Made by a program: the position numbers and the translations under genes. The notes beneath the pieces are model-generated. The model saw only the letters and a program-made list of their open reading frames with translations, was not told the origin of the DNA and did not search any database. A DNA stretch of 64,000 nucleotides from Epiperipatus broadwayi (taxonomy: Eukaryota > Onychophora > Udeonychophora > Euonychophora > Peripatidae): positions 282,194 through 346,193 of the forward strand of contig JAQFVV010012986.1 in assembly GCA_028023455.1 (NCBI GenBank), read 5' to 3'. Of the stretch, positions 12,746 through 23,999 are shown one piece after another; positions within the stretch are counted from its first letter, which is position 1; every line of letters begins with the position of its first letter.

Positions 12746-14350
12746 TTTAACAATTTATGTAAACATAGGAAATGGTATTCATATGATATCCTGTTTTTAT
12801 TATTCAATAAAAGATATTATTTATAATAAAATGTGTTTAATGCTATAATAGATTTTAGCATATTTACTAATTTTTTTAAAAAAGGAAAATACTGTTTTTT
12901 CATTAAAGTAAAAATAATTATAAAGTTAATTGCTTAGGAGATCTTGTGATATCCAAACATCAAAATTTCAGGTTGAGCATAACAGTTCCACTCATTTGAA
13001 CCAATTCAAATGTAAAAGTCAAAAGAAAGATAATTAGTGTATTTGCCAAAAATGTAATTACAAAAATCAAATGATTATTAGTTTAAAATTGATGGTAATA
13101 TATTTATAAACAACCATCCATTGTTCGGCAATTGATTTAATATAAAGATGAGTGTGTTGTAACCAATTCGTTATAAATTAAGTCCTTTAGTTATTCAGAT
13201 TATAGCATATAGATTAAAAGTATTACTATAATTTGTTTGTATCACTAGAATTGTTTATACTAAATAAAATGCTCAGTTAAGACGATTGTTTTCTCCCCCC
13301 ATAAAACTCTGCTGTAAATTGATGAAAGGGTGTTCAACTAAATCTTAAATATATATATATCATTAACTAATAAATCAGGAGTATAGAAAATAATTGATCT
13401 ATATACAATATATTGCTTGATCTAAGATATTCAATAATAAAATTAGAAAACCCAAAAATAAAACATAAAATAACAAGCAGTACAAAACTTTAAAGAGAAT
13501 TAATTTGAAAATACATTTTGAGCTAAATCAAAATAACAGAAATGCATGAACTACAAATATAAATAGTAAGTGCTTATTGACATGTTTTTTAAATCTAATA
13601 TATATATTAAAAGAAACTTATTCCACAAATATTTTAGTTAAAAAATTTTTTTTACAACTTCTGATTTTTGTAATTATTTTCTATTTTAAAAATATTTATC
13701 ACATTTTCTATAAATATTACAATAAATCTACACTTTGATCCCAATTTTGAGATCAAGGTGTAACGCACAAATACCTTGCCATTGCTTTAGTTTATATTAA
13801 ACAATAAGCAGATTGTTAGCTATTACTTTTTATTGAATAATTCATTGGACAACATGAATTGTGGGTACGCATTTTGCTGATATATATATATATCTGTAAA
13901 GTTTATTTTAATATTGATTGCTGTACATATATAACATTATGTATGTGTGCTTCACCATTCATTGTTTATTTAACCACAGACCATAAAGCCAACTATAGTG
14001 AAGGGAATATTAAAATAAATGATTAATGAAATATATATGTAGATAATGGACTAAAATTAGGAATTAAACTTAAATGTATATAATTTAGAAATTGAAAGAA
14101 AAGGTTTAAAGTAAAATAAATAAAAAACTATTGCATCAGCAAATAAAGATGTTAGCTAAGGCACTTTAAATAGATTAAGTAAAAATTTAATTCAAGATCC
14201 ATTAAAGAAAAATGGTAATATAAAATCGTTAATTGCCACCTAAATAATAATGCAAACTTGTAAACAATGGAAGTATTGGCAGATTTCAATTAATTAATTA
14301 ATGTAAAAAAAAAAAAGAGTTGAAAGGTATAAATACTAAAGTTTTTCTCT
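12746..14350. other. unannotated AT-rich stretch
   Basis: No gene or element recognised. Short TA tracts only. Confidence 0.5.
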
Positions 14351-14379
14351 GTTCTAACAATCATCATCTTCTTGCTCTA

Positions 14380-14690
14380 GTCTTTACTGATACATAAATG
14401 TCTGTACAAGTCATGCCTGAATGGAGAAGTTTTCCTCCATCCTCCTGCATTGTTTGTCCTCGGAGAGGGTCCTAGAGATGAAGTCCAGCAGAAAACTGAA
14501 GAACCATGTCTGATAATTGCCTACCTTCACTGTCAGAAAGAAATACCTAACTAAATGGAAACATGAACACAGACATTCATGATGTAGACCGTGATAGCTA
14601 TCAAGAAAGAATGACTGCATCATGAGGCCTCTAAAAAGGAGCTCTTAATTTGCCACCCTTATAAGTGCTTCTTAGTACCGGTAACTTTTA
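14380..14690. other. less AT-rich block of unknown identity
   Basis: About 300 bp with clearly higher G+C than its surroundings. The 70-codon minus-strand frame at 14411-14623 shows no motif I recognise. It could be an unclassified element fragment or a conserved noncoding segment. Confidence 0.3.
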
Positions 14691-15076
14691 TCTTTGTCAT
14701 TTTTTATCATTGTTTTAGTTAATATGTATTAATTAATTTTACCTTATATGTATTTAAAAAGTTAACTTATGTATTCTAACAATCAAGTAGTTCTGTTTCT
14801 TTTTCTTGTTATGTATATATTGATGTATTGTTAGCATCCTTACAAAATCAACAAGTTTGGTTATTTATTTTGTTGGTAGTGTGGAATATATATGTAAGTG
14901 AGAATCTTTCCTCAACCCACTATATGAGGTGGAAATCGTTTCTAAATAATTTGTAAAAGTTATTCCGATTTTAAAAGATTTCCATCCATCTTCTTTTAAA
15001 TGTTATTTTTTAAAAGAGAGAGAAAGAGAATACTTTGCCATTTAGTTATTTGGCTAAACTCTAGATTCATTCTAAT

Positions 15077-15213
15077 AACACTAAGAAAGACGTATTTCAT
15101 TAGTGGTCGAGAGGTCAGCGCGACTGCCTTGCACTTGCAGGCAGTTGCCCGGGTTGCGGGTTCGCGTCCCGGCCGATATTATGACACTTAAAAAAAAAAA
15201 ACACTAAGAAAGA
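15077..15213 (+). repeat. tRNA-derived SINE, family 1, with target duplication
   Basis: Body 15091-15199. The A box region is AGTGGTCGAGAGGTCAGC and the B box region is GGGTTCGCGTCCCGG. GATATTATGACACTT and an A-run tail follow. It is flanked by an exact 14-bp duplication AACACTAAGAAAGA at 15077-15090 and 15200-15213. This is the best preserved copy, and the intact duplication indicates a fairly recent insertion by a LINE machinery. Confidence 0.9.
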
Positions 15214-16370
15214 TTTTCATATCGTATGTATATATGCTTGTATTTAATTTATTGATTTTTTTTTTTTTAGAAAAGTATCTCACAATTGTTATTTCTATAT
15301 GTATATTTAAATCAGATATGCTTGTTAAATAATTACATATTGGAAGACGCGTTATATAAGTGTTTGTTATTTTAATATTTTGTAATAGAGGGGTACAGTG
15401 TGATCTTTTTCACATATTTATATATTCAATATTCATCAAATCTACGTGTGATAAATTAGTTAAATAACAATAATTCTTGATTAAATCATGCTACAAATAA
15501 ATTCCTGGTATAATACCTGCATATAAGTTAATTCAATGACTTTAAAAAGATGGGTTTTTTATTATTGTATAATGGATTTTCTAGCATAGTAACATACGAG
15601 ATCGTATATCTATATATTAATGTTAATAAAGCTTTAATAGTTATGGCCGTTTGATCATAATCCAGCCAGCTTGTGAATACTGGATATATCAGTTACCTGG
15701 AATAATGCATGCTGTTAAAGGGCAGCGAGGAAAAATGGACCCTAAACTAATCAAAGTCACTTCGTTCTTGAACCTGGATCATGTATAAATTAATGGGCTC
15801 TTTTCTCTAATAATAAATTAGAGGCAAAGTAGCAATCCATTAATCATATCGGCAAAATGATGAAGATTTTACTATATTTTAGAGATATGCATTTAAATAT
15901 ATATACTGAGTACCACACGGAATCATACTCATTTTTTATAATTATGCCTATTGATGTATGCTTTATAATATGCTGTTATGCATGTTTATTGTTCAATTTC
16001 AATTGGGGTTTCTATATATATATTTGCGTAATTGAAGCTATGTATAAGTCAGCCTCCAGCTGGTTTAGCTAATTTAAGAGATATTAACTTTACCATGTTT
16101 TCGCATCATAGAATAATTTCCGCGCTTCCTCTCTACCTAGTCAAATTCATCCCTATATTTAATGATGTATATCAAATATTTTTTTATTATTATTTCAAAA
16201 ATTGGGTGCTTTCTCATTATTTGTAAATAATTTCATTAAAAGAAATATAGACAATTTTATACTAACAATAAACTATAATTTATAATAGTAACAAAGTTGT
16301 AGATGTTCATTATTTTATATGTGTAAACCTGATTATCACATACTAGGATTCCTAAAAGTTTTGACTCTAC
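15214..16370. other. unannotated stretch
   Basis: Mostly AT-rich. A less AT-rich block at about 15655-15790 (around CCAGCCAGCTTGTGAATACTG) was not recognised. Open frames at 15857-16226 have no motifs. Confidence 0.4.
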
Positions 16371-16394
16371 TTGACGACCGAGCTGCATCAAAAA

Positions 16395-16500
16395 AAATAA
16401 TTCTTGTGAGTTAAGGAAGTGGGTCGCTTAGTAATGATCTAGAGGGGTAGATGAGGTTCGAACCCCTTTATCTAGGTCTCTGGATCAGGTTAAAGCAACT
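16395..16500 (+). repeat. possible tRNA-like promoter remnant
   Basis: AGGTTCGAACCCC near 16450 is a good B box and GGGTCGCTTAGTAATG upstream is a weak A box. I see no second copy in the window, so the SINE label is tentative. Confidence 0.25.
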
Positions 16501-16519
16501 ATACTTTCTGACAGTTACA

Positions 16520-17870
16520 ATATATAAATAGATATGAAATTAGTATTGACCACACACATACCTCACTATGGCCAGATAGTAAAGCAAAATTTAATAGCAT
16601 ATTTAGATATTCTTATTTTTTCTTAGTACTGATCATAAGAGAGACATATGTGTATAAGTAAAATCGTTCACTTACTAATACTGAAATATTTATTGAATTT
16701 GTGTTATGATGAACTATATTTATTACATTGTTAAATTCTACTTGTTAGATAATATTAAACTTTTCCTAAATTAAAATTTTGCATTAGATACATTTTTTAT
16801 TCTCTAAAATAAATTCTATGCTGGGTAATATTTTTTACACATACATTTTTATCTGTTTCACAATCAGGGAGTTATATTCAAATGACTGTGTTAGAAAACC
16901 AGGGAATGTGTACAATGGATGATGTTAGAAGTTAATAAGGAATAATGAAGACATCCCTTCTAAGAAACGATGATAACATCCTCTTACAATAATTAAAGTC
17001 ATATTTAAAAGAGAAAAAAAGCTGATCTTCATAACATAACTTTTTTTATATACTGTACAAGTAGAAATCTGGTATCTCAAATATGAGGTAACTGAATTGT
17101 GTTCTGTAAAAATGCGGCAATCTAGGTTTCTTACCACCACCATTTAACAGATATATGTAGAGATCTCAACAATATTTTTAATATATCTATAAATATCAAT
17201 TTTAAGATATTTTTTAGCTTATAACTGAATTTTTTTTAATGTCTTTTTTTTTGCTGTAAATGCAAGCAATTTTTATTATTTAATCTGCGTTTTATTAACA
17301 ATTCAGTTAAAAAATAAATATTTACAAACTCTCAAATGATTGACCAACTGTTAAATAAACAGTTTTTACTTAGCCATCTTATAACAGTTAATTAACAACG
17401 GTTTATTAATGTTTATTTTTTCATTTCTTTAAAAAAAAAAAAAGTTAAAAGATTGCCAACATTTTTCTATTTGTTTGGTAAATTAATAAAATAAACAAAA
17501 TTTTAAAAAGAAGAATTTCATTATCTAATTGTTTAGAAGTTTCATTATCTAAGTGTTTGTAAAACCTGTCAATAAAATATTTTTATTTTGTAACAACCTT
17601 ACGCAAATTACTTCTCAGTTCTCGTATTTAGTTAAGAAATATTCTATATACTGAAAGTAAAAATAAAAACAAGAATAATTTATGAAAATGCAGTTAACTT
17701 TAGGAACAATAGTGCAATCATAATAAATAATTTATTTTAACTTTCAAACTTCTTTTGGACAATAATACGCTTTTTTTATTTTTGTGAAAAAGAAAAAGAT
17801 AAATATTAAATTTTTAATGTCCTTCTAAGGCAGTATGTAATTTTCTTATACTGAATGCTTCTTATATATG
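16520..17870. other. unannotated AT-rich stretch
   Basis: No gene or repeat family recognised. The 72-codon minus-strand frame at 16925-17143 has no motif. Confidence 0.5.
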
Positions 17871-17879
17871 TAATTAGAG

Positions 17880-18340
17880 GATTTGAAGTCAGAATTTTCC
17901 AGTCTATTCATCCTCCACTCCATTTCAATCAACCGATATACATGACCTCGCGCATGCGAAAAAGACATATGATTCCCAATATACATATTTCATGCCAAGC
18001 TAGCACTCATCAGTTGAGGCCAGATCATAATCTCCCACACATATATACAATCAGTGCTCAGTTTATATTAAGATAACAATTCCCGGAACTTTAATAGGCA
18101 GTCTTTAATCTTCTCACCCTTCCAACTATTTAACTAAACCAATGAAGCAACCCTCAAAGCTCTTTATATGCTGGTTCTGCAATATGTGTATTGGGAATAA
18201 TGTATCTTTTTCGCATGTGTGTGGTCATGTGTATTAGTTGAGTAAGATGGAGTGGAGAATAAATAGACCGAAAAATCAAGAGCTCAAATCCCTCTAATTG
18301 TATATAGAATAAACATTCAGTATAAGCAAGATTATATACT
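17880..18340. repeat. foldback repeat of family A (hammerhead-bearing)
   Basis: The left arm carries TCCACTCCATTTCAATCAACCG and CGCATGCGAAAAAGACATATG. The right arm carries the inverse (CTTTTTCGCATGTGTGTGGTCATG ... GATGGAGTGGAGAATAAATAG, cut here into parts). One arm has an intact ribozyme-like core (17975-18018, minus). The other arm's core is lost (18152-18195). Confidence 0.72.
17975..18018 (-). ncRNA. candidate hammerhead ribozyme, family A
   Basis: Read on the minus strand from 18018: stem I CTCAA; core CTGATGA; stem II GTGCT-AGCTT-GGCAT (U-A, G-C, C-G plus two G-U pairs); core GAAA; stem III ATAT/GTAT counted from the last A of GAAA; cleavage site after A; then stem I partner TTGGG. 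All invariant positions of a type I hammerhead are present. Activity is inferred from sequence only. Confidence 0.68.
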
Positions 18341-18539
18341 GCCTTAGAATTACATATTGCTTGGGAAATAGATTACATCTTAGTAGTTTAACCCATCCCT
18401 CTCTTATTAATATATATGAATACATAATAGTCCAATAATATGAGGGGTTAGATTGATGAAATGTCTACATAGGTATGACTATAATATCAAATCCAATAAG
18501 GATTTTAAGGATTCCATCGTCAGTTTTTAAATGAAATGG

Positions 18540-18715
18540 ATGGTTCAATAGTTGGAAGGATCAGAAGACTGGAGCCTATCCGTTAAAATTTGAGGAATTG
18601 CTATCTTAATAAAAAACCAAGCCCTGATTGTATATATGTGTAGCAGATTAGGATCTGACCCAATTGATGGGTGCTGGTTCTACACAAAATACATATATCA
18701 GAGATCATATAATTT
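18540..18715 (+). repeat. family A repeat, single decayed copy
   Basis: Carries GTATATATGTGTAGCAGATTAGG and, at 18659-18700, a decayed ribozyme core: TTGATGG for CTGATGA and AAAA for GAAA, with GTGCTGGTTCTACAC between. The order of blocks matches the other family A copies. Confidence 0.55.
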
Positions 18716-19439
18716 ATAAAATAAAAATAGACTTATTTAATTTTTTTAATTTGATGCATACATATATCATCTCAAAGAGTCAGTTTAAAGCGTAATAAAG
18801 CATTTGAGTTAGATTTCAGACTTCTAAGTAAATGTAAAATTTGCTACAAGAGTCATCAAATTGTGGCACATAAGCAGCTATTTGACATATAAGGTGCAAT
18901 AAACGCATTTGGTTAAGCTCATTTCCATATACAGTTAACATAAAAGATAAATAAAATATTAGACTTCATAAACTTTACTTCTTTCCTTATTACTTTGTAA
19001 CTCAATACAGAATGTAGTTAGCTAGCTACAAAGGAAAGATTAACAATCTTACAAAGATGGGGATATTACATTCAGCTAGTGTTATGAATATGACCTGTCA
19101 TACTCAGTGCTAAGCTGTAGATAATTTGTAATAATGTTAATCTTTCTTTTAAAGCAAACATTTTGTATTAAATTAAACTTTATAATTAATTTTAACTGTT
19201 TCTTTCTTATTTTTGGCTATCTCATTAAAATGTTAATCCTCACAATGTGGATTTTTTTTCTTTGGCTGTTTAAAAAAAAACCTTTTTAACATATGTTTCA
19301 ATAAAGTAATTTGTTTGTGAGTGTTTGTGAAAAAATAAAAATATTTTATTATAATATATATATACACCTCTAGAAATAATATATACATTATTTAATATTA
19401 GAGAATGTGTCAGTGTAACATCTTATGTACCAATACCAT

Positions 19440-19552
19440 ATTAATTTGCAGGCTTTTTTGCATGTGTGTGGTCATGTGTATTGGTTGATTGAGATGGAAT
19501 GGAGGGTGAATAGACTGGAAATTGTGAATTCAAATCCCTCTAATTATTTTTA
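19440..19552 (+). repeat. family A repeat, 3' arm fragment
   Basis: TTTGCATGTGTGTGGTCATG, then TTGGTTGATTGAGATGGAAT and AATAGACTGGAAA match the outer arm at 18205-18300. The ribozyme part is absent. Confidence 0.6.
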
Positions 19553-19872
19553 ATGTCAATAAATATAAATTTAAAAAAAACCCAAAACAATAGGTTTATT
19601 TATAGTTGAAATAGTTATACTTCTTTATTAAATTAAATAATATATTATTGTTACAGTGTAAAGTATTTATATTGATAAATACTAAACAACTATAATGAAC
19701 ACTTCTAAGAGATTATGATTGGAGTCATGACTGTTAAATGCTAATTTTCATATGGATTTTACCTTTTATGTTAACAAACAAAAATATCAAATTTCACACA
19801 AAAAATAATATATTTGAATTATGTTAGAGTAAAAATTACTCATCAAGAACTAATAACAAATTACATGTTATT

Positions 19873-20235
19873 CATCATCATCATCAATCATTATCAATCC
19901 ATTGCAGGATGAAGGTCTCTCAAAGTTCAAACCATCTTCTCTGATCTTTAGATTCTCTTCTCCACATCACCCCTGCACACTTTCTTATTTCATCCATCCA
20001 TCTTATGTGTGGTCTCTTTCTGGGATCTTTTACAATCTCTTGGAATCCAGTTTATGATTTCAATTGTCTATCTATTATCATCTCTTTTAGCAATATGACC
20101 AGCCCAACTCCAGTCTTTTAATTTTTTCAATGAGGTCAGTAACACCTGTTTGTTCTCTTACCCATATATTGCATTTTTGATCTCCTTGTTACTCCTAATT
20201 ATGCATCTCTTCATACTTCTTTGAGTTATTCATAT
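19873..20235 (-). mobile_element. RTE-type LINE, 5'-truncated 3' end
   Basis: A CATCATCATCA tail, then ATCCATTGCAGGATGAAGG, CATCCATCCATCTTATGTG and GTTCTCTTACCCATATATTG. It corresponds to the last 350 bases of the long copy at 45915. Confidence 0.75.
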
Positions 20236-20394
20236 AGTCATATAAATTATTCCCTTATCAAATTCTTTTCATTTTCAGTTTTTAAATATTCCATTAATTT
20301 TTAGATATTGTTCCTTTTTAATGAACATTTTTTTCTTATCATTTTCTTTTAACAACAATTATTTCCTTTTTTTATAACTATGGCCCCCTCATAA

Positions 20395-20510
20395 TCTAGC
20401 ATAGTGATTGAATGGCCAATTTTGGAGTTCATGGTTCATGGACTGCTGATCACTTCCTATGCTTAAAACTTCTTATGAACAATTCCTGAGCAATAAACCA
20501 TTTGATTATA
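20395..20510 (+). repeat. dispersed repeat, SINE-like family 2
   Basis: Best copy of the family: ATAGTGATTGAATGGCC, GGAGTTCATGGTTCATGG, CACTTCCTATGCTTAAA, CTTCTTATGAACAATTCC, GAGCAATAAAC. Order is shared with 2588-2700. The internal boxes suggest a tRNA-derived SINE. Confidence 0.45.
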
Positions 20511-20514
20511 TTTT

Positions 20515-22110
20515 ATTGCTTGTACATAAGTTATTATTATATATTTATACCTTTTTTGTTACTCATTATATTATGTCTATACTAAATTATTTTTGCTCTT
20601 TCTGTTTTTCATCAATCTAAACATGATTTTCAAGCTTAGTTTTTATTCTGTTCTCACTTCTTTTAAAATTGACATAGTTTTATAATTTCATGTTCTTTTT
20701 TTTTAAAAAAAAAATCTTTTCAGAATTTTACATATGTTAGACTATTTTTTGATTATATATATATCTTACAGTTTATAACAGGTCAGGCTTTATCTGCAAA
20801 AATATTTTTACCTATGCTCATCTAATTATTTTATTGATTTAATTACATTAGCACACAGACATCACTCAAAAACAATTTCATACTATAATACCAGATATCT
20901 TAGATATCCATAATTTGTTGGTGTTTTATCAACAGTATAAAAAAAAAAACTTTTGTTTATAAAACATGTTGTGAGGTTTAAACTGCTTCTTCCCATGTTA
21001 GATTTTATTTTAGAATCTGTGATAAGAGTAATGTTCCATTAACTCTCAAAGAATAAATTTTTGAGAAGTAGCCCCTTTATTTTCCATCATGTTTTATATT
21101 TATTTTCAGAAAATTTTATACCATAGTTATACCATAATTTGTGCATTTTAAAAATTAATTTCTGGAATGTATTCTTTTAATTTAAACAGTTTAATCTGAT
21201 AAAAACATTACAAAATGTGTAAAATTATTAATGATTGAAAAAAAAAAAATAGCTATATCTACTCACAACATAGATTTAGTTCCTCATAGTTACTATATAT
21301 ATAATCTTCAAAGACTTCATTGCTTGGATTTTTATAGAATTAAATATATGTTACACCTCTTCAACATTTAAAGTTTAAGCACACATCACATAAATTTTTA
21401 TTCCATAAATGTTTATTTCATTACATTCAATTTTCCAACCTTTTCATTCCAGATATGCTTAAAAAATTTAGTCAAATGCTAATATACTCCCATTTTGATC
21501 TTTTGCAAACAGTATATTTAATATTTTTCAGTTATTCTCTGAAAATTATTTGAATGTATGCTATTTTTCAATTCTAAGTTCTTTATATTTTTTAGGTTTT
21601 ATGCTATCACTCTTAACATTTGTTGCATTAATTGATATAAAGCTTTTATAAAGTTTTATTATAATAAAGAACTCTGTAGTAAGTTAGAGTAATCAAATTC
21701 TGTCTTCCCTTCATATTTTGCAATTGTGCTTTGATCATTATATTTTGCTGCTAACATCTGACTGCAGCAATAGCAAGCTACAAATAATAGTCATATAATG
21801 AATGTATAGAATCCAATATTTATTTAATTATTTTTTCTGAGCATATTTTACTCAAATTAATTGATTCCTATATTATAAAAGCAGCAATATCTTTTTCATC
21901 TCTATTCTAGTCTATTTTAGTCTTTATTTCCCAATTTGTTATATTTTATTATTTTTCATTCTATTTGCTTTTGAATACTTTCATCACTTATTTGTTTTTC
22001 TTCAACATTTCAAATGTTAACAATTTTTTCATTTGTCTGAAACCTGGTTGCTTTCACATTAGTGGGTTTCTTTTTTTTTTTTTCAAACTTAGAAACTGAT
22101 TCCTATATAA
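20515..22110. other. unannotated T-rich stretch
   Basis: No supportable coding segment or repeat family. It could be a very decayed element with its coding sense on the minus strand, but I see no motif. Confidence 0.4.
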
Positions 22111-22119
22111 ATAATATTT

Positions 22120-22445
22120 ATGTAGTGTAATTTTCACTACACCATGCTCATGTGAGGTAGAGACTGGTTTCTATCCACTTTTACTGTCTTGTGGAGGTGT
22201 GTAATTATAAACATATAACCAAAGACATGACTTTATCATTATTCAGTATATATAGATAGTCAATTATTACAGTTTAATTAATCTGGGCTAACTGATCAGT
22301 GCTGGTTCAGCACAAAATGCGCATCTTGGCGATCATACATCTTTTTCACGTCTTTGGTCATATGTTTATAATTATACCCCTCCACAAGGTTTTAAAAGTG
22401 GATAGAAACTACTTTGCATGAGAGTGGTATAGTGAAAATTAAACT
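22120..22445. repeat. foldback repeat with family A ribozyme-like core
   Basis: Arms 22120-22235 and 22340-22445 are inverse to each other (GTAGAGACTGGTTTCTATCC with GGATAGAAACTAC, and AATTATAAACATATAACC with its inverse). The candidate hammerhead at 22288-22330 lies between them. Confidence 0.7.
22288..22330 (+). ncRNA. decayed hammerhead ribozyme, family A
   Basis: Stem I GCTAA pairs with TTGGC. Core CTGATCA has one change from CTGATGA. Stem II GTGCT-GGTTC-AGCAC is a perfect 5-bp hairpin. GAAA reads AAAA. Stem III ATGC/GCAT is a perfect palindrome, and the cleavage triplet is ATC. The stems differ from those of the 62720 and 17975 copies by compensating changes, but the two core substitutions should inactivate this copy. 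Confidence 0.6.
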
Positions 22446-22599
22446 ACAGAAATATTATTCATTGAGTGGATAATCTCTAGTCTAAGGAAAGATTAATAAA
22501 AAATTATTAATATATCTATGCTTTTCTTTGGATGTATTGTCAATATTTTAGAATTAACATTGATTTATAATTTTTTTAATTTTTTGCTTCTTAAAAAAA

Positions 22600-22722
22600 T
22601 TGCCTAAGCGTCAAGTGTTGGTGGTCGAGAGGTCAGTACAGCAGCCTTACAAGCAGTTGTCCCGGGTTAGCGGTTTCGCTTCCCGGCCTATGCTATAACA
22701 CACGGACAAAAAAGTTGCCTAA
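22600..22722 (+). repeat. tRNA-derived SINE, family 1, with short target duplication
   Basis: Body 22608-22714: GTGGTCGAGAGGTCAG, CTTACAAGCAGTTGTCCC, CGCTTCCCGGCC, TGCTATAACACACGG, A tail. TTGCCTAA is repeated at 22600-22607 and 22715-22722. Confidence 0.82.
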
Positions 22723-22723
22723 A

Positions 22724-23995
22724 TTTTCGTTTGACGTAATTACTATTTTTTTTTTTTACTTTTTTTTTTTTTTTTAATTAATAGAAGTTAAAATGAGTCT
22801 GAGTAGTTTTTTATTTATGTCTCAAAATAAAGTCCTGCTCTTTTGTTCTTTTTTAATAGATCATTTTCATTGTGAAGCTTCTCTTTTGTGGACATTAAAG
22901 TATAAAGTCAAGATATTTTCGGATAAATTCGATTTGAAATTTATGAACTCGAAAAAATGTCTAAATTTTCCTTAATTTATTTTTACAATTATTCTGTAAT
23001 CTTTTTTAATTATTAGATTTTTACATTTTGTCAAAAATTAATGTTCTCATTGTTGAGTATGTTCTTAATATTAATTCAAGTTTTTAACACTCTTTCACTT
23101 TCTTAAGGATGCTACAGCCTGCATCACATGATAGCTCTGATTACATATAATATGCTATTAGAAGCAATTCTTTTTCCTCTATTCCAAAGTTGTTTATTAT
23201 AAGCTTAAGTGAATACTAAATGATAATTTATTAAATTTATCTCTGTTTCTAGACTAATTTCTGACTTGTAATTTTATCACTGAAAAGCATACATCTAATG
23301 CATCTCGATCTCCCAATTCTAATGCATATTTTATCCAGTGGCCAGCTTTTATTTTTTCTTTACTATCAAATGAGTATACTGAAATTCAAAAACATCCTAG
23401 TGTTAAGTCTAGTCATACAGATCTGATGCTATGCTTATAAAGATAAATTTTAGCATTCTAGTTTTAAATTTTTCACTAACTAACCCTATAAGCATAAACC
23501 ATTCTGAGGTGTGAATAGAATCATGCTGGAAATAAACGTAAAAGCATAACATCCAGTATTCACTGGTTCCTCAAACTTACAATAAATAGCTCTGGAGTAG
23601 AGTGAAAAGAAATTACTTCAATAGTTTGATGAAAGACAGTTTATTTAAACTGAAGAAAAACAATAATATAATAAAAATACAATGTTAGATTAATCTCTCT
23701 TTTTTATTTTTGAGCCTTTGTTTACACTCTTTAATCTTTTTACATTTTTATAAACTTACATACTTTACAGATTTCATTTTTACATTTTATCTACTCAAGA
23801 TCTATTAAATTGTATTTAACAATCTATGTATACTGTATGCAGTTCCATTGAAACTGCACATACTAAAAAAAAAAGAAAATAAGACCACATAAATACATCT
23901 AACCTAAATATAGTGAGAAGCATTGAATTGCACTAATACATTTAGCATTACATTGTATTTCTTTTGTGATTCTTCATGTTAATAATGTAAAATTT
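22724..23995. other. unannotated AT-rich stretch
   Basis: No gene or repeat family recognised. Long T runs near 22745-22775. Confidence 0.45.
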
Positions 23996-23999
23996 AAAA

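Noticed and set aside
15091-15175. tRNA gene
   Set aside because: It has A and B boxes but no consistent cloverleaf, carries an A tail and target duplication, and recurs in decayed copies, so it is a SINE.
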